NCBI GenBank assembly: GCA_016177575.1
Contig: JACOVA010000089.1
Coordinates: 1 to 37,782 of the forward strand
Origin: Betaproteobacteria bacterium
GTDB taxonomy: Bacteria; Pseudomonadota; Gammaproteobacteria; Burkholderiales; SG8-39
DNA: 37,782 nucleotides
Direction of reading: 5' to 3'
Within the stretch, counting starts at the first letter, position 1. Every line of letters starts with the position of its first letter. Shown here in pieces: positions 12,801-24,800 of this stretch. The notes beneath the pieces are model-generated. The model saw only the letters and a list, made by a program, of their open reading frames with translations, did not search any database and had not been told where the DNA came from. The position numbers and the translations under genes are program-made.

Positions 12801-15800
12801 CATCGCGCTCGGCGGCGGCGCCAACGTCGGCAGCGCGATCGGCGTGAACCGCAACGCGAGCTCGGTTTCGCTCTCGCTCTCCGGCACGCCGGTGCTGGGC
12901 GAGACCTGGAGCGTACCGCTCACGGTGGGGACGACGACGACGACGGTGAGCGTGACCGTGAGTTCCACGAACCTGTCGCAGGTCGTCGCCAGCCTGGCGG
13001 CCGCGATCAACGCCTCCGGCCCGGCGGCGTTCTCGGCCACCGCCCACGGCAGCGTGCTGGTCATCGTCGACGACACCGGCGCGGCGTTCGCGGCGGGCTT
13101 CGCGGTCGAGGCCGTCGCGGCCGGCAACGCGATCGTCCCGGCCGGCCCGGCGGCCGCGGGCGCGAGCCTGCCGATCACGCTGCAGGGCACGGCGATCGCC
13201 GGCGAGAAGTGGATCCTCGAGCTCACCGCCGGCGCCGCGGTCACCGCCGTGAGCTACACGGTCAAGGCCGGCGACACGCTCGCCGCGGTCGCCGCCGGCC
13301 TCGACCAGGCGCTCGCCGCGTCGACCGACCCGGCGGCTGCGCAATTCACCGCCGATGCGAGCCTGTCGGTCCTCACGCTCGGCAATGCGGCGAGCGCGTA
13401 CTCGGCCGCGGTCAGCGTGCTGCCGGCGGGCGCGATCACGAGCACGCGACAGAATTCGGCCTCGGCGGTGTTCGACCTCTCCGGCACGCCGCTCACGGGC
13501 GACCGCTGGATCGTGACCATCAACGGCGTGCAGCACTCGGTCGCGGTAGGCGCGAGCACCGTCCTGGCCGGCGGCGTGCCGCTCGCGCTCCCCGGCGCGC
13601 CCGCGCCGGTGGTCGATACGCTGCCCGAAATCGCCGCGGCGCTCGCGCTCGCGATCAACGCCACGACGCCGGATGGCTTCACCGTGTTCGTCGACGGCGC
13701 GAGGCTCGTCGTCACCGAGCGCGCCGGCGCCGCCTTCGACGCCTCCGCGCTGGTGGCGCTCGCCGAGGTGCCCGGCGGCACGATCAGCACGCCGGCGAGC
13801 GGCAAGGCAATCGTCGTCAACCTGAGCGGCGATCCGGTGGCGGGCGAGACCTGGCGCCTGACGATCGACGGCACCGATGTGTACGAGATCGACGTCGACG
13901 CGACGACCGGCACGCTCGACGAGATCACGCTCGCGCTGGCCGGCGCGATCAACGCCGTGGCCGGGGACGTCGTGGCCACCGCGGTCGGCGACACCCTGGT
14001 GCTGATCAGCCGCAGCGGCACCGCGTTCACCGCGCAGGTCGAGATCGAGCTCGCGCCGCCGGCGCCGCCAGGCTCGCTCGCCGGCTCGGCGAGCGTGGTG
14101 GCGACCGACAGCGCGACCGCGACGCTCTCGGGCACGCCGCAGCCCGACGAGCTCTGGTCGATCACGGTCAACGGCAATGTGCGCTCGGTGACGATCAGCG
14201 CGACGCCGGAAACGCTGTCGCAGGTCGCCGTCGCGCTCGCCGCCCAGATTAACGGCCTGGCGAACTACGTCGCGATCGCAACCGGCGACACTATTCTCAT
14301 CGTCTCCACCGTTGCCGCGCCGATCGAGGCCACTGCCGTCGTCACCCGGCCGGGCAGCGCGGGCAGCGTCAACACCCCGGCGCCGGACGCGGCGACGCTC
14401 ACCCTCACCGGGGCGCCGATCGCCGGCTCGACGTGGAGCTTCAGCTTCGACGCCAATCCCGTGTCGGTGCTCGTGGACGGCGACGATACGGCGGCCGACA
14501 TCGCGGCGAAGTTCGCCGACACCATCAACACGAATTTCGCGGCCGGCTACGGCGCGGTCGCGACAGGTCAGCAGGTGATGATCGTCAAGCACGATGCCAC
14601 GGTGGATCCGCTCGATGTCACCGCGCCCACGATCTCGAACGGCGCGACGGCGGGCGGCGCGATCGCCAACGTCACCTTCAGCCCGGCGGACGATTCCTGG
14701 TCGCTCGCGTTCCTCGGCACGCCGGTCGCGGGCGAGGTCTGGGCGCTGACGTTCAACTCCCTGACGAAATCGCTCACGGTCGCCGAGGGCACGAGCCTCG
14801 CCGGCGTCGTCGCCGGCCTCGCGGCGCTGTGGAACGCGGAGAGCGGCTATTCGGCCTTCGCTGCCGGGACGACGCTCCTCATCACCAACAACGGCGCCGC
14901 GGTCGCCGCCGCGCCGGACCTGGTGGTGACGCCCTTCAACGCCATCCCGCAGGTCTGGGTGCGCAGCATCACCCTGTCCGGTACGCCGGCGGCGGGCGAG
15001 ACCTGGTCGTTCCAGATCGGCGCGCACATCGCCTCGACCGTGGTCACCCTCGCGGACCTCGCCGACGGCACGGCTGCGGCGCTCGGGCGCATCGCCACCC
15101 GGCTCGCGGCGTTCGTCAACAACCCGGCCGACGACCCGCTATTCGCCGGCTTCTCCGCGGTGGCGAGCGGGGCGCGCATCTTCATCACCGGCACGGCGGG
15201 CGCGTTCACGCCGGTCGGCGGCGCGACCGGCACTTACACCGTGACCTCCGCGGCGCAGAGCACGCGCAGCACGCTCACCGGCAGCGTCGCCGCGGGCGAC
15301 CTCTGGACCGTCGGGCTGGTGGACAGCGCGACCGGCGCCGTTTCGAGCTTCAGCTACGTCGCGGTGACCGGCAACGCCCTGGCGCAGGTCGCGGCCGGCC
15401 TCGCGGCGGCGATCAACGCGACCGCGTCGCCGAACTACCTGGCGATTGCCGAGGACGCCGACCTGCTGGTCATCAACCAGGCCGGCCTCGCGTTCGTCAC
15501 GAAGCTCGACCTCACCCCGGCCACGGCCCTGTCGGCCTCGCGCAGCTTCGACATCCAGGGGCCGGTGACGGCCGGCAACGAATGGGCGGTGACCCTCACG
15601 GTGCTGGGGAGCTCCGTGTCCGTGACCGAGACGGTCGGCGGCAGCGGCCTGGTCGGCCTTGCGGTCGATTTGAAGAACGCCATCGACGGCCTCGCGGGCT
15701 TCAAAGCGAAGCTCACGGGCACGACGCTCATCATCTCCACCGAGGGCGCCAATGCCGGCCGGCCGTTCAGCCTCGCGGTCAGCGCGCCGAGCGGCACGCT

Positions 15801-18800
15801 CCTCGAGAAGACCGCGACCACGGGCCGTGACCTGTTCCTCTTCGGCACGACCGCGGCCGGCGAAACCTGGACCGTGAGCCTGTCCGCGGGCGGCCTCACC
15901 AGCTCCGTCTCGGTGGCGTATGACGAGATTGTCAACGGCGTCACCGTGCAGACCCTGGCGCAGTTCGCCGAAGCGCTCGCCTTCAAGATCAACGTGCTGA
16001 CCGGCTACGCGACGCTGCACGGGCCGCAGCTGCCGGGCTACACGGCGTACCCGTCCGGCACGGCGTTCAGTGTCGACACGGCGGGTCCGAACTTCGGCAA
16101 GAACTTCAGCGTGGCGCTCTCGGTCAAGCGCGTGGCGGATGGAACCTCGGCGGCCGCGGCGGCCACGACGATCGGCGTGGCGCGCGGCGCGCCGGTGCAG
16201 GGCGAGGTCTGGCGCGTGGATATCGGCGGCGCGCTGTTCGACCACACCGTGACCGCCGGCCAGACGCTGGCGCAGGTGGCCGCGGCGCTCGCCAAGCTGA
16301 TCGTGGACAACTCGGCCTTCGATGCGGCCGCGCGCAACGGCACGATCGTCGTGCTCGACTCGGCGATCCTCAGCGTCGTGCCGGTCGCGCACGAAGGCAG
16401 CGCGGCGCAGCTCGACGGCGGCAGCGTGCTGCTCGGCGATACGGCGCCCGGCGTCACGTTCAAGCCGGGCGAGGTGGTCACCATCAGCCTCGGCGGCGAC
16501 GGCTCGGTTTCGTACATGGTGCGCGAGTCGGTGCCGCTCGCCGAGATCGCGGCGAGCCTCGCCGCCCAGATCAACGCCGCGGGCCTCGGCTACGCCGCGA
16601 GCGTGGAGGGCAACACGCTGGTGATCGTCGCCACGGGCGGCAGCCTGCCGGCGACGCTGTTCGAGATCCTGCCGGCGCCCTCGGCCGCCAGCGCGGGCAG
16701 CGCCGGCAAGACCGTGGTGTCGCCGAGCACCACGCGCTTCGCGCTCGCCGGCAGCTCGCTCATCGGCGAGACCTGGCGCGTCACGGTCGGCGGCCAGACC
16801 TACGCCTACGGCGTCGACACGAAGGAGACGATCGCCGCCAACCTGGCCGCCGCGATCGCCGCCCTCGTCGACAACAACGACGATCCGCTGTTCGCCGCGA
16901 CTTCCGAAGGTGCGCGCGTGGTGGTGGTCAAGCGCGCGGGCACGTTCGCGGCGTTCACGGCGAGCGTCGCGCCGCGCAACTCGCTCAGCGCGGCGGACGC
17001 CAGCGTGGCGACGATCGCCACGAGCGCGGCGCCGGTCGAGGGCGAGACCTGGCGCGTGAACATCGGCGCGGCGCTCTATGCGCACGTGGTGAAAAGGGTG
17101 AACGGCGTGCTCGAGACCCCGGCGGCGATCCTCGGCTCGCTCGCGGTGAAGATCAATACGGGCGTGGTGACGGGCTACACCGCGTTCGTGGACGGCGGCG
17201 TGCTGGTGATCACGCGCGGCGACAACTTCGCCTTCGCCGCCCCGACCTTCCTGGTGACGCCGGCCGCGACCATCACGATCGACGCGGCGACCCCGACCGC
17301 CCGCATTGTCACGCTCGGCTCGCAGGGCACGCCGCTGCAGGGCCAGACGTGGTACGTGCTGCTCGCCACGGCGGGCGGCGGCTTCGAGTACGGCGCGCCC
17401 GTGACCGTCACGGTGGGCACGCTGGCCGAGATCGCCACGGCGCTCGCGCAGGCGATCAACGCCAACACCGCCGCCGGCTTCCGCGCGGTGGCCCGCAACC
17501 TCGACATCTTCATCGTCGACCCGGCCGGCCGCGCCTTCAGCGCGAGCTTCGAGATCGGGCTTGCCGACGGCACGCGCGGCGGCTCGGCGCTGCTGCTCGC
17601 GCCGGCGCCGGCGGCGACGCTGACCCTGGACGGCGCGCCGCTCGCCGGGGAGACCTGGAACATCGCGCTCACCTTCGGCGGCATCACCCGCGCCTACGGC
17701 CACCTGGTCGTCTCTGGCGACACCCCGGCGACGATCGCCGGCGCGCTGGCCGCGGCGATCAACGAGGACGCGACCGCCGGCTTCACCGCCATCGCCGAAG
17801 CCGGCGAGGTGATCGTCGCGAGCCGCCTCGGCGTGGAGTTCACCGCGCAGGGGTTCGGCACGCCGAAGATCCTGCCGGCCGGCGCGGTGCGGGTGGCCGA
17901 GGCGAGCGCGGGTAACGAGCCGGTGAACGCGGTCGAGGTGGCGATCACCGGCGTCCCGGTCACCGGCGCGCGCTGGCTGCTGCAGCTCACACTCGGCGGC
18001 CAGGCGTACGCGGTCGAGCTGCCGGTGACGACCGGCCAGTCGATGGCGTCCGTGGCCGGCGCATTCGCCGCGCTGATCAACGCCGAAGCGCTCGTCGCCG
18101 GCTCGCCGTTCGCCGGGCTGAACGCCGCCGTCACGGCGCAAGGCACGCTGCTGGTCGCCGACCTGGCCGGCCGCAGCCTCGACGCCGCGGTGGCGCTCAA
18201 GCCGGTGGCGCAGGCCGACATCGACGGCGGCAGCGCCACCACGACGATGGTCGACGTCATCGGCACGCCGCGCACGGGCGAAGCCTGGCGGCTGCGCATC
18301 GGCGACCTGGTCTACCAGGTGACGGTCGCCGCGACGCCGCAGAGCCTGGCGCAGATCGCCGCCGCGCTCGCCGCCGCGCTCAACGCCGACGCCAACGCGG
18401 CGCGCTACACGGCGCTCGTCGAGAACAATCGCATCCTCATCGTCGACCGCGGCGGCGGCGTGTTCGAGACGCGCATGGAGTCCGAGGTGCGCGACGGGCC
18501 GACCAAGCTCGGCGAGATCATCCGCAGCGAAGGCCATGCCGACATCCGGCTCGACTACGGCCTGAACGCGGCGCAGATGGCGCTGGCGCTGCGCGCGCTG
18601 TACGGCTTCGACGACATCACCGTGAGCGAGGCGCGCACCGATGGCGACGTGACCTACACGGTCAGCTTCGTGCGCGAGCACGCGGGCATCGACTTCCAGC
18701 AGATCCAGTGGACCGAGACCGCGCAGAGCACGAGCCTGCTGCCCAGCCCGAACGCCTCGGTGGACGTGCGCACCGGCACCACGCGCAACGGCGCCACGGT

Positions 18801-21800
18801 GAACGAGGGCGTGAGCAACCTGCAGACGGTGACGATCAATCCGAACGTCACCGGCGGCACGTTCACGCTGTCTTTCCTGGTGCGCAACGACCGGGGCGAG
18901 CTCGCGGTGAGGACGACCGGGCCGATCGTCTACAACGCGACCGCCACCGACTTCTACAAGGCGGTGAGCACGATCCTCAACCCGAACGGCTCGACGCTCG
19001 ACATCGATCCGGAGTTCGACCGCGTGACGCGCGATCCGTCCAAGCCCTTCACCGACAACTTCTCGGTGTACAAGGTGGGCGCGAACGTGTTCGTGGTGAT
19101 CTTCCAGGGCGAGCACCGCGACCTCGAGATCCACGACATCGACACCAGCCTGCTCACCACGCAGGCGGCGCCCGCGCCGGCCGACGAGCACGAGGCGCCG
19201 GCCGCCACGGTGACGCTCGGCAGCACCGACGGCACGGCGGTGGTGGATCCCACCGCGCCGCGCGCCACGACGGTCGATCTCACCGGCAAGCCGGTTCCGG
19301 GCGGCCAGGTCTGGAACGTGGACATCACGCTGCGCGGCATCAGCACCAGCCACCCGTACACGCCGGCGGGCGGCGAGAGCCTGCAGAGCATCGCCCAGGC
19401 CCTTGCCTCGAGCATCAACGCCACGGCCGCCGACGTGTTCACGGCGACGAGCGACGGCGCGGTGCTGGTCATCGTCAACCGTGACGGCAGCACGTTTGCC
19501 GTGAGCCTCGCGATTGCCGGCGCGGATGCGGGCGGCGTGCAGGTGATCGACCGTTCCACGCCGACCGAATCGCTCGTCAACCTGAGCGGTGAGCCGGCGG
19601 CGGGCGAGATCTGGAGCATCAGCCTGACCGACGCGACCACGCTGATCACGACCGAGCACAGCTACACGGTGAGCCTGGGCGACGATCTCGAGGACATCGC
19701 CGCCGGCCTCGCCGCGGCGATCAACAGCGGCGCGCCCACCGACTACGTCGCCGTGGCCGAGGGCGACAGTGTCGTGATCGTGCGCCGCGACGGCACGATC
19801 TTCTCGGCGGCGCCGGAGATCCTCGCCGCCGGCCAGCCGCAGTCGGGCGACGCGTTCACGGTGACCCTGGAGAGCGCGACCAGCGGCGCGCTCACCTTCA
19901 GCTACACGGCCGTCGCGGGCGACACCCAGGCGAGCGTGGCGAACGCCCTCGCGCAGCTCATCAGCACCCAGGGCCTGCCCGAGTTCCGCGCCACCAGCGA
20001 GGGCGGCGTGCTGAGCATCGAGAACGTCGGCGGCAACGTGTTCAGTACGCAGTTCGCGGCGAGCACGCACTACGAGACGGTCAGCGAGCCGCAGTTCGAC
20101 GAAGAATGGAGCGTGACGCTCACCTCCGCCGGCGGCGCGGTGACGTTCACCCACACGGCAGGCGCCGGCGAGACCGCGGCGGACGTGGCGACCGCCCTGG
20201 CCCTGCTCATCGATGCGCATGCCGACTACCAAGCGACGGCGGTAGGCGGCACGCTGCAGATCGTGAACGCGCTCGGCCAGGTGTTCACCTCGTTGGTCGA
20301 GGTCGACGGCGCCGAGCAGTCCGGCGATGTCGAGGCCGCCACCGCCGTGGTCTCCACGCGGATCGATGGCATCAACTACTACGAGATCGAGACCCTCAAC
20401 ATCGCGCTCGGCTCGGGCAGCGACGTCTTCAACGTGCAGGGCACGACGGCGACGACCAACCTCGACCTCGGCGCCGGCGACGACGCGCTGTACGTTTCCT
20501 CGACGGCCGACATCGGCGCGGGCGAGTCGACCGACTTCCTCACCGGCCACCTGCACAACATCAACGGCGCGCTCAACGTCGAGGCCGGCACGGGGACGAA
20601 CGCGCTCCTCATCAGCGGCGAGGCGAGCACGCTCGATAACGACGACATCGTCATCACCGACCAGATCGACACGGCGGCCGGCGAGCCGGCCGCCGCCGAG
20701 ATCGCGATCCGCGGCCTGACCGGCGGCGAGGATGCGTTCGGCTGGGTCGACCTGGCGCAGGGCACGATCACCTACCAGGCGACGGGCACGGGCAGCTTCG
20801 CCGGCGGCGTGACGATCTGGACCGGCTTCGGCGAGGACACCATCTGGATCGACGGCACCGCGGAGGAGGCCGGCGTGCGCACCATCACCACGCTCAACAC
20901 CGGCCTGGGCGACGACACCATCGCCGTGGATCTCGATACCGCGGAGGACGGCCTGCTCGTGCTCAACACGCAGGGCCCGTGGAACGACTACCCGGCGATC
21001 AGCGACAACGACACGGTGCTCGGCACCGGCACGGATCCGGTGAACGGCCCGGCCGGCGCGTACGAGTCGACGCTGCCGCTCATCGTGTTCGGCGGCCAGG
21101 GCGACGATTCGATCACCGGCGGCTCGGGCGACGACATCCTGTTCGGCGATCGCGGGCTGATCGTCAGCTACGAGTACGTGGGCGGCGTGCCGACCACGAC
21201 AATCGTGGAGCAGCTTGGCGGCGGCGGCCCGGGCGACTTCACCGACGGCGTGATCCGCAACCCGGATGTGTTCCTCAGCGTCTATCCGCTGGTCGGCGGC
21301 AACGACACGATCGACGGCCTCGAGGGCGACAACCTCATGGTAGGCGGCGCCGGCGCCGACACGCTGACCGGGGGGACCGGCGACGACGTGATGCTGGGTG
21401 ACAACGGCCTGTTCCAGTACACGACCGACGGCTCGGGCGAGGCGATCCTCACGCTCGCGCAGACCACCGACACAGTCGACCAGCCGACCTGGGGCGACAC
21501 GATCGTGACCGGCGGCGGCGACAACGTGGTGCTGGCCGGCATGGGCGCCGACCACGTGAACGACCCGCTGGTGTCGCCGACCGCCGTGCCAAGCGCGGGC
21601 AGCGATATCGTCATCGGCGACAACGGCGAGTTCCAGTGGGACATCCTCGGCCAGCCGGTGTCCTTCGCGAGCACGGGTGTCGGGCCGGTGTACGACGCGG
21701 GCACGGCGCCCAACCCGTTCGCCGGCGTCGATGTCGGCAGCCTGAGCGCGCCGGTGTTCGCCGACGTGGACGGCGACGGCGACCTGGATGCCATCGTCGG

Positions 21801-24800
21801 CTCGAGCGACGGCACGCTGCAGTACTTCGAGAACACGGGCACCGCCACGGCGCCGACCTATGTCCAGCTCACGGGCGCGGCGAATCCGTTCGACGGCATC
21901 GACGTCGGCATCTCGAGCGCGCCGACGCTCGGTGATGTGGACGGCGACGGCGACCTCGATCTGGTGGTCGGCGCGGCCGACGGCACGCTCACTTACCTGG
22001 AGAACACGGGCACCGCGACAGCGCCGGTCTATACCGAGCAGACCGGCGCGCTCAATCCGTTCGACGCGGTGGATGTCGGCGACATGAGCACGCCGACGTT
22101 CGTGGACCTAGACGCCGACGGCGACCTCGACCTGGTGGTGGGGGCGGTGGACGGCACGCTCAGCACGTTCGAGAACACGGGCGCCGGGTACGTAGAGCTC
22201 ACCGGCACGGCCAATCCGTTCGATGCGGTTGACGTCGGCGCCTCGAGCGCGCCGGCGTTCGTCGACCTCGACACCGACGGCGACCTCGACCTCGTGGTCG
22301 GCGCGGCCGACGGCACGTTGAGCACGTTCGAGAACACCGGCACGGGCTATGTCGAGCTGACCGGCGCGGCCAACCCGTTCGACGGCGTCGACGTCGGCGT
22401 GCAGGCGACGCCGACGTTCGCCGACCTGGACGGCGACGGCGATGCTGACGCGGTGATCGGCACGAGCGGCGGCACGCTCGGCTACTACGACAACACGGGC
22501 CTCGGCACCGGCGGCGACGACGTGATCGTGGTCGGCGACGGCGCGAACATCGTGGTCGGCGGCTTCGGCAGCGACACCATCAGCACCGGCGCCGGCGACG
22601 ACATTGTGCTGGGCGACAACGGCGCGGTCACCTACACCACGGGCACCACGCAACTGCTGCAGGCAGTGTCGACCGATCCGGTGAACTCCACGGGCGGCGA
22701 CGACGTCATCGACGCCGGCGGCGGCGACAACGTGGTGATCGGCGGCGTGGGCGCGGACACCATCATCGCGGGCAGCGGCGACGATCTGATCCTCGGCGAC
22801 AACGGCCAGATCGACTGGACCGCGAGCGGCGTGTACAGCTCGTTCCAGACCACCGACCCGACCCTGGGCGGCGACGACACCATCCAGGCGGGCGACGGCG
22901 ACAACATCGTCGCCGGCGGCTTCGGCGCCGACACGATCTCGACCGGCGTGGGCGAGGACCTGATCCTGGGCGATAACGGCTCGTTCACGTTCACCGAGGT
23001 GGGCGGCGAGGCGGTGCTCACGCAGGCGAGCACGACCGACACCACGGCGGGCACGGGTGGTGACGACATCATCGAGAGCGGCGGCACGCCGGTGATCGCG
23101 TTCGCCGACCTGGACGGCGATGGCGACCTCGACGCGGTGGTGGGCAACGCCGACGGCACGCTCGCCTACTACGAGAACACCGGCTCGGGCTACGTCGAGC
23201 TGACCGGCGTCGACAATCCGTTCGACGGCATCGATGTCGGCGACTCGAGCGTGCCGACCCTCGCCGACATCGACAATGACGGCGACCTCGACCTCGTGGT
23301 GGGCAATGCCGACGGCACGCTCGCCTACTTCGAGAACACCGGCACGAGCACCGCGCCCGTCTACGTCGAGCAGGCCGGCGCCGACAACCCGTACGACGGC
23401 ATCGACGTCGGCACCGGCAGCGCGCCAGCGGTGGCCGACCTGGACGGCGACGGCGACCTCGACCTGGTCGTGGGCAATGCGGATGGCACGCTCAGCTACT
23501 ACCAGAGCACCGGCACGGGCTACGTGGAGCTCACCGGCACGGCGAACCCGTTCGACGGCATTGACGTCGGCACGAACAGCGTGCCGACGCTGATCGACCT
23601 CGACGGCGACGGCGACCTCGACCTGATGGTCGCCGACGCCGGCGGCACGCTGACGATCTACGAGAACACCGGCACGGCCGCCGCCCCGGCCTATTTGGAG
23701 AGCACCACGCTTTCCAGCCCGTATACCGGCATCGAGGTCGTCGGCTCGGGCAACATCGTGCTTGCCGGCGTGGGCGACGACCTGGTCAACCAGAGCGGCA
23801 CCGCGAGCGCGGGCGAGGACATCGTGATCGGCGACAACGGCACGGTGACCTGGGACACGAACGGCCTGATCACCGGCTTCGCCTCGACCGAGCCGGACCT
23901 GGGCGGCAACGACACGATCTACGTCGGCGACGGCGACAACATCGTGGTCGGCGGCTTCGGCGACGACACGATCGTTTCGGGCTCGGGCACCGACGTGCTG
24001 CTCGGCGACAACGGCCAGGTCACCTACACGCCGGGGACCGAGCAGCTGCTGCAGGCGGTGTCGACCGACACGACCAACGCGACCGGCGGCAACGACACCA
24101 TCGTTGCCGGCGAGGGCGACAACGTGGTGATCGGCGGCGTGGGCGGCGATACCCTCAGCGCGGGCAGCGGCGACGACCTGATCCTCGGCGACAACGGCCA
24201 GATCGACTGGACCGCGAGCGGCGTGTACAGCTCGTTCCAGACCACCGACCCGACCCTGGGCGGCGACGACACCATCCAGGCGGGCGACGGCGACAACATC
24301 GTGGCGGGCGGCTTCGGTTCCGACACCATCCTCACCGGCACGGGCGAGGACCTGATCCTCGGCGACAACGGCGCGTTCACGTTCACCGAGGTGGGCGGCG
24401 AGGCGGTGCTCACTGAGGCGGTGACCACCGACACGACCAACGCGACCGGCGGCGACGACGTGATCGAGAGCGGCGGCGGCTCGGGCGACAACATCGTGCT
24501 CGCCGGCGTGGGCGCCGACCAGGTGAACGCCTCGGGCGTCACGAGCGACGGTCAGGACATCGTGATCGGCGACAACGGCTTCGTGAACTGGGATTCGAGC
24601 GGCCAGCTCACCCAGTTCGGCTCGACCGATCCGTCCCTGGGCGGCAACGACGCGATCAACGTCGGCGACGGCCAGAACATCGTCATCGGCGGCTTCGGCG
24701 ACGACACGATCATCACCGGGGAGGGCGCCGACATCGTGCTCGGCGACGACGGCCAGGTCGACTACGTGACCACCGACGGCAACTCGGCCGACATCGACCT

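Noticed and set aside
667-15027. A 4786-residue open frame on the minus strand, opposite the giant gene
   Set aside because: The product is an Arg/Gly/Asp/Ala/His-rich mixture without domain logic, it mirrors the repeat structure of the plus-strand gene, and it arises because GC-rich codons leave few antisense stops.
15139-21555. A 2138-residue minus-strand open frame
   Set aside because: It has the same antisense shadow composition as the one at 667-15027. The plus strand here has clear repeats and RTX motifs.
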